Origin: Pueribacillus sp041725775
GTDB taxonomy: Bacteria; Bacillota; Bacilli; Bacillales; UBA6769
NCBI RefSeq assembly: GCF_041725775.1
Contig: NZ_JBEUEL010000004.1
Location: 70,390 to 134,389, forward strand
DNA length: 64,000 nucleotides
Direction of reading: 5' to 3'
Part shown: piece by piece, positions 16,251 to 24,719 of the stretch
How positions within the stretch are numbered: position 1 is the first letter of the stretch
Layout: every line of letters begins with the position of its first letter
Translations under genes and position numbers: made by a program
Notes under the pieces: model-generated
What the model was told of the DNA's origin: nothing
The model's database searches: none
Seen by the model: only the letters and a program-made list of their open reading frames with translations

Positions 16251-18188
16251 ATGGCAGAAAATCTACAACTTACATTTCCAGACGGAACTGTCAAGGAGTT
16301 TCCTAACGGAACAACATTTGATGAGATTGCAGCTTCGATCAGCCCTGGTTTACGAAAAAAAGCAATTGTAGGAAAATTAAATGGGCAACTAGTTGATTTA
16401 AAACGACCGCTTCGTGAAAGTGGTAGTATTGAAATTTTAACTCCGAATCATGAAGAGTCTCTTGAAGTGTTACGGCATAGCACAGCGCATTTAATGGCAC
16501 AGGCAATAAAGCGAATATACGGTAATGTCAGTCTTGGAGTCGGTCCTGTCATTGAAAATGGCTTTTATTATGACATTGATTGCGAAGAACCGATTTCTGC
16601 TGAAGATTTACCTAAAATTGAAAAAGAAATGAAAAAAATTGTTAATGAAAACCTTGAAATTCGCCGGCACGTCGTAACTCGGGAAGAAGCAGAACGGATG
16701 TTTAATGAAATTGAAGATCCGTTAAAGGTTGAATTGTTGCACGATATTCCAGAAAATGAAGAAGTGACTATTTATGAGCAAGGGGAATTTTTTGATTTAT
16801 GCAGAGGTCCTCACGTTCCATCGACGAGCAAATTAACAGTATTTAAGCTCTTAAGCCTTGCAGGTGCTTATTGGCGAGGCGACAGTAATAATAAAATGTT
16901 GCAACGCATCTATGGAACAGCGTTTTTTAAGCAATCTGAACTCAATGAACATTTGCAAATGCTAGAAGAAGCGAAAGAGCGTGACCATCGTAAACTAGGA
17001 AAAGAGTTACAGTTATTTACGATTTCACAAGAAGTTGGACAAGGTCTGCCCATTTGGTTACCAAAAGGGGCGACGATTCGTCGTACTATCGAGAGATATA
17101 TTGTAGATTTAGAAGAGAAACTCGGCTATCATCACGTGTATACACCGCATTTGGCGAGTGTTGAACTTTATAAAATTAGTGGACATTTAGATCATTATCA
17201 GGATGACATGTATCCGTCTATGAAAATGGATGAAACCGAAGAGCTCGTACTTCGTCCGATGAACTGTCCGCATCATATGATGATTTACAAAAATGAAATT
17301 CGCAGTTATCGTAATTTACCATATCGAGTAGCTGAATTAGGGACAATGCATCGTTATGAAATGTCGGGTGCGCTTGCAGGCTTGCAACGTGTCCGTTCGA
17401 TGACATTAAATGATGCCCACATTTTCTGTCGCCCTGATCAGATTAAAGAGGAATTTATTCAAGTTGTCGAGCTCATTCAAGAAGTATATCGGGATTTTAA
17501 CCTCAATGATTATTACTTCCGTCTGTCTTATCGTGACCCGAAAGATAAGGAAAAGTACGTTGATAACGATACCATGTGGGATAAGGCACAATCGATGTTA
17601 AAAGAAGCGATGGATGATCTCGGTCTAGACTACGTTGAAGCGGAAGGTGAAGCAGCATTTTACGGACCGAAGTTAGACGTTCAAGTGAAAACAGCCCTCG
17701 GAAAAGACGAAACGCTTTCGACTGTTCAACTGGACTTTCATTTACCTGAACGATTTGATTTAACGTATATTGGTGAAGATGGCAAGGAGCATCGTCCAGT
17801 CGTTATTCACCGTGGCGTCGTTTCAACGATGGAACGATTTGTTGCGTTTTTAATTGAAGAATATAAAGGTGCATTTCCAACATGGTTAGCACCGATCCAA
17901 GTACAGATTATCCCTGTTGCTGAAGTTCATATTGAATATGCAAACAAAGTGAAAGAAGCGTTACAACGTAAACGTGTCCGCGTAGAAATGGATAACCGAA
18001 ACGAAAAAATTGGTTATAAAATACGTGAGGCCCAAGTCCAAAAAATTCCATTTATGGTCGTCGTCGGTGATAAAGAAATTGAATCTGGAAGTGTCAATAT
18101 CCGTAAATATGGAGAACAAAAATCAACTTCACAGCCGTTAGACACGTTTATATCTGAAATTACCGAATTGATTCAGCAACGTAAATAA
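16251..18188 (+). CDS. thrS: Threonyl-tRNA synthetase
   Basis: Charges tRNA-Thr. The 645-residue class II synthetase has an N-terminal TGS domain (1-62), the editing domain (HSTAHLMAQAI near 75 and CRGPHVPST near 184), and the catalytic core. The core includes the zinc cysteine in RPMNCPHHMM near 338 and motif 2 in RVAELGTMHRYEMSGAL near 364. A C-terminal anticodon-binding domain starts near 545. Start is ATG after AAAGGAGTGG. Regulation is by the T-box at 15560. Confidence 0.98.
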   Translation: MAENLQLTFPDGTVKEFPNGTTFDEIAASISPGLRKKAIVGKLNGQLVDLKRPLRESGSIEILTPNHEESLEVLRHSTAHLMAQAIKRIYGNVSLGVGPVIENGFYYDIDCEEPISAEDLPKIEKEMKKIVNENLEIRRHVVTREEAERMFNEIEDPLKVELLHDIPENEEVTIYEQGEFFDLCRGPHVPSTSKLTVFKLLSLAGAYWRGDSNNKMLQRIYGTAFFKQSELNEHLQMLEEAKERDHRKLGKELQLFTISQEVGQGLPIWLPKGATIRRTIERYIVDLEEKLGYHHVYTPHLASVELYKISGHLDHYQDDMYPSMKMDETEELVLRPMNCPHHMMIYKNEIRSYRNLPYRVAELGTMHRYEMSGALAGLQRVRSMTLNDAHIFCRPDQIKEEFIQVVELIQEVYRDFNLNDYYFRLSYRDPKDKEKYVDNDTMWDKAQSMLKEAMDDLGLDYVEAEGEAAFYGPKLDVQVKTALGKDETLSTVQLDFHLPERFDLTYIGEDGKEHRPVVIHRGVVSTMERFVAFLIEEYKGAFPTWLAPIQVQIIPVAEVHIEYANKVKEALQRKRVRVEMDNRNEKIGYKIREAQVQKIPFMVVVGDKEIESGSVNIRKYGEQKSTSQPLDTFISEITELIQQRK

Positions 18189-18218
18189 TTGACAATTGTA
18201 TTGATGTAGTGTTATGCT
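18189..18218 (+). promoter_or_regulatory. Promoter of the infC leader
   Basis: A perfect TTGACA (18189-18194) and TATGCT (18213-18218) are separated by 18 bases. It begins at the thrS stop and drives the L20-type leader. Confidence 0.65.
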
Positions 18219-18224
18219 TGTTGA

Positions 18225-18368
18225 GCAAGTAAATGAATATTCGACGAAGCAAGAAGAAGCGCCCGCTTCTCACCTGAATGACGCCGGAATGCTCGGTAGT
18301 TAACAGGTTAAGTGGAAAATAATTTTGATCTCGATCGGTGTGGGCGTTTCTGCGTCCACATTTTTTTA
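18225..18368 (+). promoter_or_regulatory. L20-type autoregulatory leader of infC-rpmI-rplT
   Basis: The blocks AGAAGCGCCCGCTTCTCACC and AGTTAACAGGTTAAG are those of the Bacillus infC leader to which ribosomal protein L20 binds. A terminator follows (TGTGGGCG-TTTCTG-CGTCCACA, then a T-run). Excess L20 is expected to promote termination. The leader is separated from infC by about 460 bases that include repeat copy D. Identification is from memory of the family, not from a covariance search. Confidence 0.85.
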
Positions 18369-18399
18369 TTTGTTATGCATGTTTAATCAAGAAGAAAAT

Positions 18400-18735
18400 G
18401 AGAGATACGTTCTGCGACAGGGGTTATTCGTCGCAAAACTGCAGAGGATATTCAAGTGTTATTTTTGTTGCAACGTTGACACAAGCTGGACTTTTCTATG
18501 AGGCTCGAGCTAAAGACTAGGATCTTGTACAAAATACTGATTTCTACTTTGTGTGCAGGACGTGCAAGTGGTGTGGTTATACATCACGTTCGAGATTCTA
18601 AATGTAATGTTTTTTCTTTAAGTTACATTCTTAGCACAACAGACTTAATGGAGTATTGTTTAAGTTTTGTGAAAACGTTGAATATACTTCTATCCTGTAT
18701 AATCTCTCTGTATGAATGAAGACAGGCCGTTGCTT
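18400..18735 (+). repeat. Structured intergenic repeat, highly diverged copy D
   Basis: From 18578 to about 18685 the sequence follows the core of copies A and C: CACGTTCGAGATTC, ATTCTTAGCACA, TGGAGTATTGTTTAAGT, then TGTGAAAACGTTGAA. Identity is about 60% by eye. Near 18405 a second stretch, GGTTATTCGTCGCA, echoes the ATTACTCGTCCCA end of the core, so a partial tandem duplication is possible. The rest of the segment is not recognisable. No gene is supported here. Confidence 0.55.
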
Positions 18736-18830
18736 TTGTCGATAGATTCATCAAATTGCAAATTGAGAATGCCTGTAGTGAAAAAATAGCCTTCACTAAA
18801 GGTTCGATAAATTAATGGAGGTGGCTAACT

Positions 18831-19352
18831 ATTAGTAAAGACATGTTGGTGAATGAGGCCATTCGCGCTCGCGAAGTTCGAGTCATTGGTGCAAACGGAG
18901 ATCAAATTGGGGTGAAGTCGCGTCAAGAAGCATTACAATTAGCCCAAAATGCAAACCTTGATCTTGTAATGGTTGCACCGAACGGAAAACCCCCTGTCTG
19001 TAGAATTATGGACTTTGGGAAATATCGCTATGAACAGCAAAAAAAAGATAAAGAAGCCAGGAAAAAGCAAAAAACGATCAATGTGAAAGAAGTTCGCTTT
19101 AGCCCAAACATTGACGAACATGATTTTAACACAAAGCTGAGAAATGCAAGAAGGTTTCTTGAAAAAGGCGATAAAGTAAAAGCGAGCATCCGTTTCCGTG
19201 GTCGTGCGATTACGCATTCTGACATCGGAAAAGATGTATTAGATCGTCTTGCTGACGAATGCAAAGATCTTGCAGTTGTCGAATCCAGACCAAAAATGGA
19301 TGGCCGAAGCATGTTTTTAATCTTGGCACCAAATACGAACGAATCGAAATAG
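18831..19352 (+). CDS. infC: Translation initiation factor IF-3
   Basis: Binds the 30S subunit, promotes fidelity of start selection and prevents premature 50S joining. The start is the rare ATT at 18831, six bases after GGAGGTGG, giving (M)SKDMLVNEAIRAREV. This matches B. subtilis IF-3 better than the internal ATG at 18843, which is 18 bases from the ribosome binding site. AUU starts are the hallmark of infC and underlie its autoregulation. The 173 residues include N- and C-domains joined by the basic KKDKEARKKQK linker near 66-78. Confidence 0.93.
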   Translation: MSKDMLVNEAIRAREVRVIGANGDQIGVKSRQEALQLAQNANLDLVMVAPNGKPPVCRIMDFGKYRYEQQKKDKEARKKQKTINVKEVRFSPNIDEHDFNTKLRNARRFLEKGDKVKASIRFRGRAITHSDIGKDVLDRLADECKDLAVVESRPKMDGRSMFLILAPNTNESK

Positions 19353-19382
19353 ATATTCGAAGTTTTTAAGGAGGAAGTTACT

Positions 19383-19586
19383 ATGCCTAAAATGAAAACT
19401 CACAAAGGTGCTGCAAAGCGCTTCAAAAAAACAGGGACTGGAAAGCTTAAACGTCATCATGCGTATACAAGTCACTTAGCTGCAAATAAAACGCAAAAAC
19501 AAAAGCGTAAGCTTCGTAAGGCTGCAATCGTATCAAGTGGAGATTTCAAACGAATTCGTTCGTTGTTAACGTATAAGAAAAGATAA
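19383..19586 (+). CDS. rpmI: 50S ribosomal protein L35
   Basis: A 67-residue, strongly basic ribosomal protein that begins MPKMKTHKGAAKRFKKTGTG, as expected for bL35. It sits between infC and rplT in the conserved operon, with a good AAGGAGG upstream. Confidence 0.97.
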   Translation: MPKMKTHKGAAKRFKKTGTGKLKRHHAYTSHLAANKTQKQKRKLRKAAIVSSGDFKRIRSLLTYKKR

Positions 19587-19609
19587 AGAAACTCAGGAGG
19601 TATGCAATC

Positions 19610-19969
19610 ATGGCAAGAGTTAAAGGTGGCTACGTTACTCGTCAGCGACGTAAAAAAGTTTTAAAATTAGCCAAAGGTTATTATGGCGCTAAACATAGAT
19701 TATTTCGCACAGCTAATGAACAAGTTATGCGGTCGTTACGCTATGCGTATCGTGACCGTCGTCAAAGAAAACGTGATTTCCGAAAGTTATGGATTACTCG
19801 GATTAACGCAGCAGCTCGATTAAATGGACTATCATACAGCCGTCTTATGCACGGATTAAAAACAGCTGGAATCGATATTAATCGTAAAATGCTTGCTGAT
19901 TTAGCTGTTAATGATGAAAAAGCATTTGCAAATCTTGCAGAAAAAGCTAAAGAAAGCTTAAAAGCATAA
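19610..19969 (+). CDS. rplT: 50S ribosomal protein L20
   Basis: Assembly-initiating large-subunit protein bL20, 119 residues, beginning MARVKGGYVTRQRRKKVLKLAKGYYGAK-type sequence, with the long basic N-terminal extension. In B. subtilis it represses its own operon through the leader found here at 18225. It ends the operon; a strong terminator follows. Confidence 0.97.
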   Translation: MARVKGGYVTRQRRKKVLKLAKGYYGAKHRLFRTANEQVMRSLRYAYRDRRQRKRDFRKLWITRINAAARLNGLSYSRLMHGLKTAGIDINRKMLADLAVNDEKAFANLAEKAKESLKA

Positions 19970-19982
19970 CTTACATCATAAT

Positions 19983-20023
19983 AAGTGTAAACAAAGTAAA
20001 AAGTCTTTGTTTACACTTTTTTT
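19983..20023 (+). terminator. Terminator of infC-rpmI-rplT
   Basis: AAGTGTAAACAAAG pairs with CTTTGTTTACACTT around an 8-base loop and runs into a T-tract. Confidence 0.95.
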
Positions 20024-20119
20024 GTTCTTCCTCTAACTTTCGCGTCGGAAATTACCTCGGATTGAGACTTCACATCATTATTATTCTTTTATCTATAAAG
20101 TCAATCTTCCTTTAATTAA

Positions 20120-20151
20120 TGAATAATTTTTCATGTTTGCTAACCATAATA
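20120..20151 (+). promoter_or_regulatory. Possible forespore (sigma-G type) promoter of the germinant-receptor operon
   Basis: TGAATA (20120-20125) and CATAATA (20145-20151) resemble sigma-G elements. The 19-base spacing is one longer than usual, so this is tentative. Germinant-receptor operons are known to be sigma-G dependent. Confidence 0.35.
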
Positions 20152-20185
20152 AGGAAAGAAGAAAATTGTGAGAAATGGAGAACGT

Positions 20186-21298
20186 ATGGATAAGTCTAAT
20201 AAAATTTCTGTATTTCAAATGACATTGTTATTAATTTCTGCAGTTGGTTTAAAAAATCATGTCATCGTTATTCCTATGCTTCTTAAAACTGGTGGACGCG
20301 ACGCTTGGATAGGCGTCCTTCTTGTTGCTTTACTAACGTTAATTTGGTCTTTTTTACTTTTATACATTTATAAAACAATAAAAGGACAACATATTAACAA
20401 TTGGTTAGAAAACAATATCGGAAAAAAGTTTTCTATTTTGTTTCGGTGCGTTGTCGGAGTGTATATCGTCATCATAGTATGTGTGACGTTAAGAGAAACG
20501 ATTACGTGGACAAATGTGTCTTATTTATGGCGTACTCCTCCATTAGCTATAACGCTTTTGTTTATTATTCCATGTGTGTTGGCAGCGATGACGAGTCTTC
20601 GCGCACTAGCAATTGCTAATTTCTTTTTACTTGCTCTCGTCGTTTTTCTTGGTCACTTTGTAGCTATAGCTAATATTCAATATAAAGATTACTCGTTGTT
20701 ACTACCAATGTTCGAAAATGGTTTCGCACCGATCTTTCATTCACTCATTTATCAAGCATCAGGTATGGTCGAGTTAATCTTTATCATCTTTCTTCAACAT
20801 CAGTTTCATACAAAGCTTAAATATCGACATTTCGTTATAAATACGATCATCCTAACTTGGCTTACACTTGGTCCGTTAACAGGTGCAATCGTTGAATTTG
20901 GGCCAGGGGAAGCGTCAATGCAGCGCTATCCAGCATATGAAGAATGGGCGCTCGTTCGAGTCGGTAAATACATTGAACACGTTGACTATCTTTCAATATA
21001 TCAATGGCTTTCAGGTGCATTTATTCGGATTACGTTAATGTTGTATATCTTACGCTTATTGTTAAACAAATCGAGTACAAAAGTGAATGTATGGCTACTT
21101 TCCGCTGTATCAGCCATCATTACAATTACTATTGTCATTCCAGTTGATGATCGGTATTTTTTTGATTTTTTAAACTACATTGCATTGCCTGCAACATTTT
21201 ATATTTTCTTTACGTTATCTCTCATACTTGCGTGTTGTGTTTTTATAAGTAATAGACGGAAAAAAAAGGGGGGTGGCACAGTTGTCAATCAAAAATAA
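20186..21298 (+). CDS. Spore germination protein, GerAB family (B subunit)
   Basis: Inner-membrane permease-like subunit of a GerA-type germinant receptor, thought to bind the small-molecule germinant. About ten hydrophobic segments run from residue 10 to 355; the protein is APC-superfamily-like, and its length of 370 fits. I prefer ATG at 20186 (after GGAG, giving MDKSNKISVFQ, the usual family start) over GTG at 20168. It overlaps the A-subunit gene, and the gene order is B-A-C rather than the commoner A-B-C. Ligand cannot be predicted. Confidence 0.9.
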   Translation: MDKSNKISVFQMTLLLISAVGLKNHVIVIPMLLKTGGRDAWIGVLLVALLTLIWSFLLLYIYKTIKGQHINNWLENNIGKKFSILFRCVVGVYIVIIVCVTLRETITWTNVSYLWRTPPLAITLLFIIPCVLAAMTSLRALAIANFFLLALVVFLGHFVAIANIQYKDYSLLLPMFENGFAPIFHSLIYQASGMVELIFIIFLQHQFHTKLKYRHFVINTIILTWLTLGPLTGAIVEFGPGEASMQRYPAYEEWALVRVGKYIEHVDYLSIYQWLSGAFIRITLMLYILRLLLNKSSTKVNVWLLSAVSAIITITIVIPVDDRYFFDFLNYIALPATFYIFFTLSLILACCVFISNRRKKKGGGTVVNQK

Positions 21299-22802
21299 GC
21301 AAGGTAATGATCATGGAGGACAACAAGAATCAGAGCAAAAATTGCTAAAAAATTTAAATTCCCTTGAAACATTGTTTGCCGAAAGTGCAGATGTTAATTT
21401 CCATACATTTTCTTTTGGGGAGTCCTTATATAAGCATGATATTACGTTTATAATGTGCATTGGTCTTGTCGATAGCAATGCGTTAAACAACGTTATTTAT
21501 GAGAGATTTGTTTATTTTTTTAAACATATAACGAAAGAGAAAGTATCAGAACAAGATGTCATCCACCACCTATATGCTCCAGGGATAACACGGATTTATT
21601 ATGAAAATGAGGCGATTGAAAAAATATTTTCAGGTCAACTGCTAGTGTATTTTCAAAAAGAAAATATGTTTTTTACCATTGATATTTCTGACCGACCGCA
21701 GCGTTCGACCGAAGAGACGAATACAGAAGTGGCAATTAAAGGTCCTCGCGATAACTTTATTGAAGATTTATCGACAAACATTGCTCTCATACGAAAACGG
21801 TTACGGACAAATTCATTAGCATTGAAAAAGTATACAGTCGGGAAGCGAACGCAAACTGAAGTTGCAATTTTGTATATTAAGGATATTGCGAACGGAGAAC
21901 AACTTCAAGAACTTGAGAAAAGAATAAAAGAAATTAACATTGACGGGGTGTTTAGTGGTAGGCAGTTTCATGAATTAATTTTAGAAAAGCCATTTTCTTT
22001 TTTTCCGACGCACCATTATACTGGCCGACCTGATTTTGCGATAAATAGTCTCTTAAACGGCCGTTATTTAATTTTTGTTGATGGTGTGGCGTATGCGGTC
22101 ATCGTTCCAGTAAATTTTGGGTTTATTTTAAAAACAGGAGAAGATACGGAAAGTAATTATATTTATAACTCGTTAGAACGGCTGATCCGATTTCTCGGAT
22201 TAGTGTTCGCAATTTATTTACCGGGTTTTCATATCGCATTGACAAGTTTCCATCAGAACCAAATTCCGATCGTTTTTCTTGGAACGATCATCGAGGCGAG
22301 CAAAGGTGTTCCCTTTCCAGCCCCAATTGAAGCTTTAGTTACATTGTTTTTGTTTGAAGTGTTTCGTGAAGCTGGTTTGCGGCTTCCGATGGCGATCGGA
22401 CAGACGTTAAGTGTTGTAGGTGGGCTAATCATAGGAGATGCTGCCATCCGTGCGGGCATAACGAGTCCGCTTACCGTTGTTATCATGGCAACATCAGCCG
22501 TTGCGGCATACACTCTCGTTAATTTATCTTTACATGGGATTGTCGCGATTTTAAGGTTTTTTGTACTCTTGTTATCTTCTTGTTTCGGTTTTTTCGGATT
22601 TTTTGTTTCGATTTATATTGTTTTAATGTATATGGCTAACATCCAATCGTTAGGAGTTTCTTACATGACAGTTCCTGAAGTAACAACAATAAAACCTGTA
22701 CTAAAAACATTTTTAAGATTACCGGAGAAAAAGTACAAAAGACGTCCTAGTTTTCTGCGGACTAAAGATAAAACGAGACAACCACCGAAGAGAAAGGATT
22801 GA
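21282..22802 (+). CDS. Spore germination protein, GerAA family (A subunit)
   Basis: A subunit of a GerA-type receptor in the spore inner membrane; recent family work assigns it an oligomeric channel role. It has a large soluble N-terminal half with the typical VAIKGPRDNFIEDLSTNIALIRKR stretch (around 155-175), then membrane segments (GVPFPAPIEALVTLF near 345). The C-terminal tail is basic. I prefer the TTG at 21282, 8 bases after AAAGGGGGG; the GTG at 21273 overlaps that ribosome binding site. The start overlaps gerAB by 17 bases, implying translational coupling. Confidence 0.92.
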   Translation: MSIKNKQGNDHGGQQESEQKLLKNLNSLETLFAESADVNFHTFSFGESLYKHDITFIMCIGLVDSNALNNVIYERFVYFFKHITKEKVSEQDVIHHLYAPGITRIYYENEAIEKIFSGQLLVYFQKENMFFTIDISDRPQRSTEETNTEVAIKGPRDNFIEDLSTNIALIRKRLRTNSLALKKYTVGKRTQTEVAILYIKDIANGEQLQELEKRIKEINIDGVFSGRQFHELILEKPFSFFPTHHYTGRPDFAINSLLNGRYLIFVDGVAYAVIVPVNFGFILKTGEDTESNYIYNSLERLIRFLGLVFAIYLPGFHIALTSFHQNQIPIVFLGTIIEASKGVPFPAPIEALVTLFLFEVFREAGLRLPMAIGQTLSVVGGLIIGDAAIRAGITSPLTVVIMATSAVAAYTLVNLSLHGIVAILRFFVLLLSSCFGFFGFFVSIYIVLMYMANIQSLGVSYMTVPEVTTIKPVLKTFLRLPEKKYKRRPSFLRTKDKTRQPPKRKD

Positions 22803-22809
22803 TTTCACT

Positions 22810-23964
22810 TTGCGAAAACATCTTTATGGTGTGTTTGTAGTTTCACTTGTATTTCTCTCCGGTTGCTGGGGTATTGAAGAAGCCGAACGTATGGATTATG
22901 TGCACGGAATCGGTGTTGATTATAAGGATGGACAAGTCCATGTCTCCTTGCAAGTTGTGAATTTAGGGAATCTCGGTCAAGCTGAAACAGGTGGGGGTAG
23001 TTCAGAAGGAAATCAAGCGGTGATTGCAAAAGAAAAAGGGGATACGGTAAACGATGCGATTTTTAAAATATATGACTCTACACAGCGGAGGTTGTTTTGG
23101 GGGCATTTAACGATGATTGTTATCACGGAGGAAGCGTTAAAACATAACAAAATGAAAGATATTATGGATTTAATAGATCGTTATCGCGAAACGAGATACC
23201 GTATTCTCGTATTTAGCACTCAAGATGAAAACGTAGACAAATTATTCGAAGCTGTCCCTGTTTTTGATGGTTCTCCTGTTTATACGAGAATAACTGATAT
23301 TACGAACACGTATGAACAAAGTTCTTGGATTAAAGAAATATCAATGCGAGAATTTTTACTTCATCTGAAGGAGCCAGGTTATGATTCCGTTATCCCAGCT
23401 GTAACGACAACAGAAAATGATTGGACATCTGTTGAAAAAACAGAAACGATGATAAAAACAGTCGGAGTTGCACTTTTACACAAAAACGAGTTTCGTGGTT
23501 TTATAACAGGAGAAGATGTAAATGGTCTACGATGGTTAACAGAAGATGCATTAAGAATTAATTTAGATATTCATGAAGGTGATAAACCAATTGCTGAGGC
23601 AATAATCATTCGACCCTCGTTTTCAATTGAGCCAATGGTTCGAGACGATGATGTTATATTTAATATTCAAGTGAAAGGACAAGCTGTTTTCAATCAAATA
23701 CTTGAAAATAAAGATTATCGCTTTTTAAAAAAAGAAATGCAAAAAAACATTGAAGAAGAAATTAGACGTACATATAACAAAGCACTTGAATTACATTCAG
23801 ATATTTATCGTCTTTCAGAAGTATTGTATCGAAAAGATGTACGAACTTGGCAAAGGTTAGCCCATGAAGGAAAATTAGCGTTAAATGAAAACTCAATTAA
23901 AGTAACGTCTGATATAAGCATCCAATCATCAAGAATTGAAAATAAAAAACCTGTCATTGAATAA
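22810..23964 (+). CDS. Spore germination lipoprotein, GerAC family (C subunit)
   Basis: Lipoprotein subunit of the same germinant receptor. A signal peptide with lipobox LSGC places the lipidated cysteine at residue 19, followed by WGIEEAERMDYVHGIGVD, the characteristic GerAC start. The 384-residue length is normal. The start is TTG at 22810, 7 bases behind gerAA, so the three genes form one operon. There is no obvious terminator; transcription may run toward the dUTPase gene. Confidence 0.92.
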   Translation: MRKHLYGVFVVSLVFLSGCWGIEEAERMDYVHGIGVDYKDGQVHVSLQVVNLGNLGQAETGGGSSEGNQAVIAKEKGDTVNDAIFKIYDSTQRRLFWGHLTMIVITEEALKHNKMKDIMDLIDRYRETRYRILVFSTQDENVDKLFEAVPVFDGSPVYTRITDITNTYEQSSWIKEISMREFLLHLKEPGYDSVIPAVTTTENDWTSVEKTETMIKTVGVALLHKNEFRGFITGEDVNGLRWLTEDALRINLDIHEGDKPIAEAIIIRPSFSIEPMVRDDDVIFNIQVKGQAVFNQILENKDYRFLKKEMQKNIEEEIRRTYNKALELHSDIYRLSEVLYRKDVRTWQRLAHEGKLALNENSIKVTSDISIQSSRIENKKPVIE

Positions 23965-24082
23965 CAAGTTTAAGTGTAAAATAACTTTAGCGTTTCATAA
24001 ATCTTGTCTTAAGAATTTCTAACGATTCGTTAGAGGATGAAAAATTGATACTAGATGAAACGCAAATTTACTATTTTCCAAC

Positions 24083-24110
24083 TTTTTTGTTCCTATGTAT
24101 GTTGTATAAT
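24083..24110 (+). promoter_or_regulatory. Candidate promoter of the dUTPase gene
   Basis: TTTTTT (24083-24088) and a perfect TATAAT (24105-24110) are 16 bases apart, about 36 bases before the likely start codon. The -35 is weak. Confidence 0.45.
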
Positions 24111-24145
24111 AGAGACATAAATGGTTGTGGGAGATGGAAAGAAAT

Positions 24146-24637
24146 ATGGAAATCGATTGGACGAAGTTGTTTGCATTGCAACACGAACTTGATTCGCGAA
24201 TTATGAAAAAGCACTGCTTAACTGGTGATTTTTTTTCGGAGCGGTTGCTCGCTTTACAAGTCGAAGTTGGGGAGCTGGCGAATGAGACACGCTGCTTTAA
24301 GTACTGGAGCGTAAAACCCCCGTCTCATCGCTCAGAAATCCTTGAAGAGTATGTTGATGGCATTCATTTTATTCTTTCGCTCGGACTTGTACTTAGGTTT
24401 GAAACGTATGTACCAAAAAGAGATTCATGTAATGTAAAGAATATGGTTGAACAATTTTTAACGATTTACAACTGTATTTCCAAATTACATTCGGATCAGT
24501 CTATTGAGATGTATGGTACACTTTTTTCAGAGTATATCACCCTCGGTGCGATGCTAGGTTTCTCCGAGCAAGATATTGAAAAGGCTTATTTAGAAAAAAA
24601 TGTAGTTAACCATGAGCGGCAAGAACGAGGATACTAA
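24146..24637 (+). CDS. Dimeric dUTPase (all-alpha NTP-pyrophosphatase fold)
   Basis: Hydrolyses dUTP to dUMP and pyrophosphate, keeping uracil out of DNA. The metal-binding pattern LQVEVGELANETRCFKYWS followed by EEYVDGIHFILSLGL is that of the dimeric dUTPase/MazG superfamily, not the trimeric Dut. The protein has 163 residues from the ATG at 24146, which gives the family start MEIDWTKLFALQHELD. A TTG at 24125 would add seven residues. The gene stands alone between the ger operon and the M42 peptidase gene. Confidence 0.85.
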   Translation: MEIDWTKLFALQHELDSRIMKKHCLTGDFFSERLLALQVEVGELANETRCFKYWSVKPPSHRSEILEEYVDGIHFILSLGLVLRFETYVPKRDSCNVKNMVEQFLTIYNCISKLHSDQSIEMYGTLFSEYITLGAMLGFSEQDIEKAYLEKNVVNHERQERGY

Positions 24638-24719
24638 TTTAGAGATCTGAGGTCGGAAGCTAGAAGTCAGATTTGACGAAAACGATGAGGGCAATTTACA
24701 AAAGGAGGACTTTTCATTT

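Noticed and set aside
18338..18719. Two short open frames between the L20 leader and infC
   Set aside because: They overlap the leader terminator and repeat copy D; composition is not protein-like.
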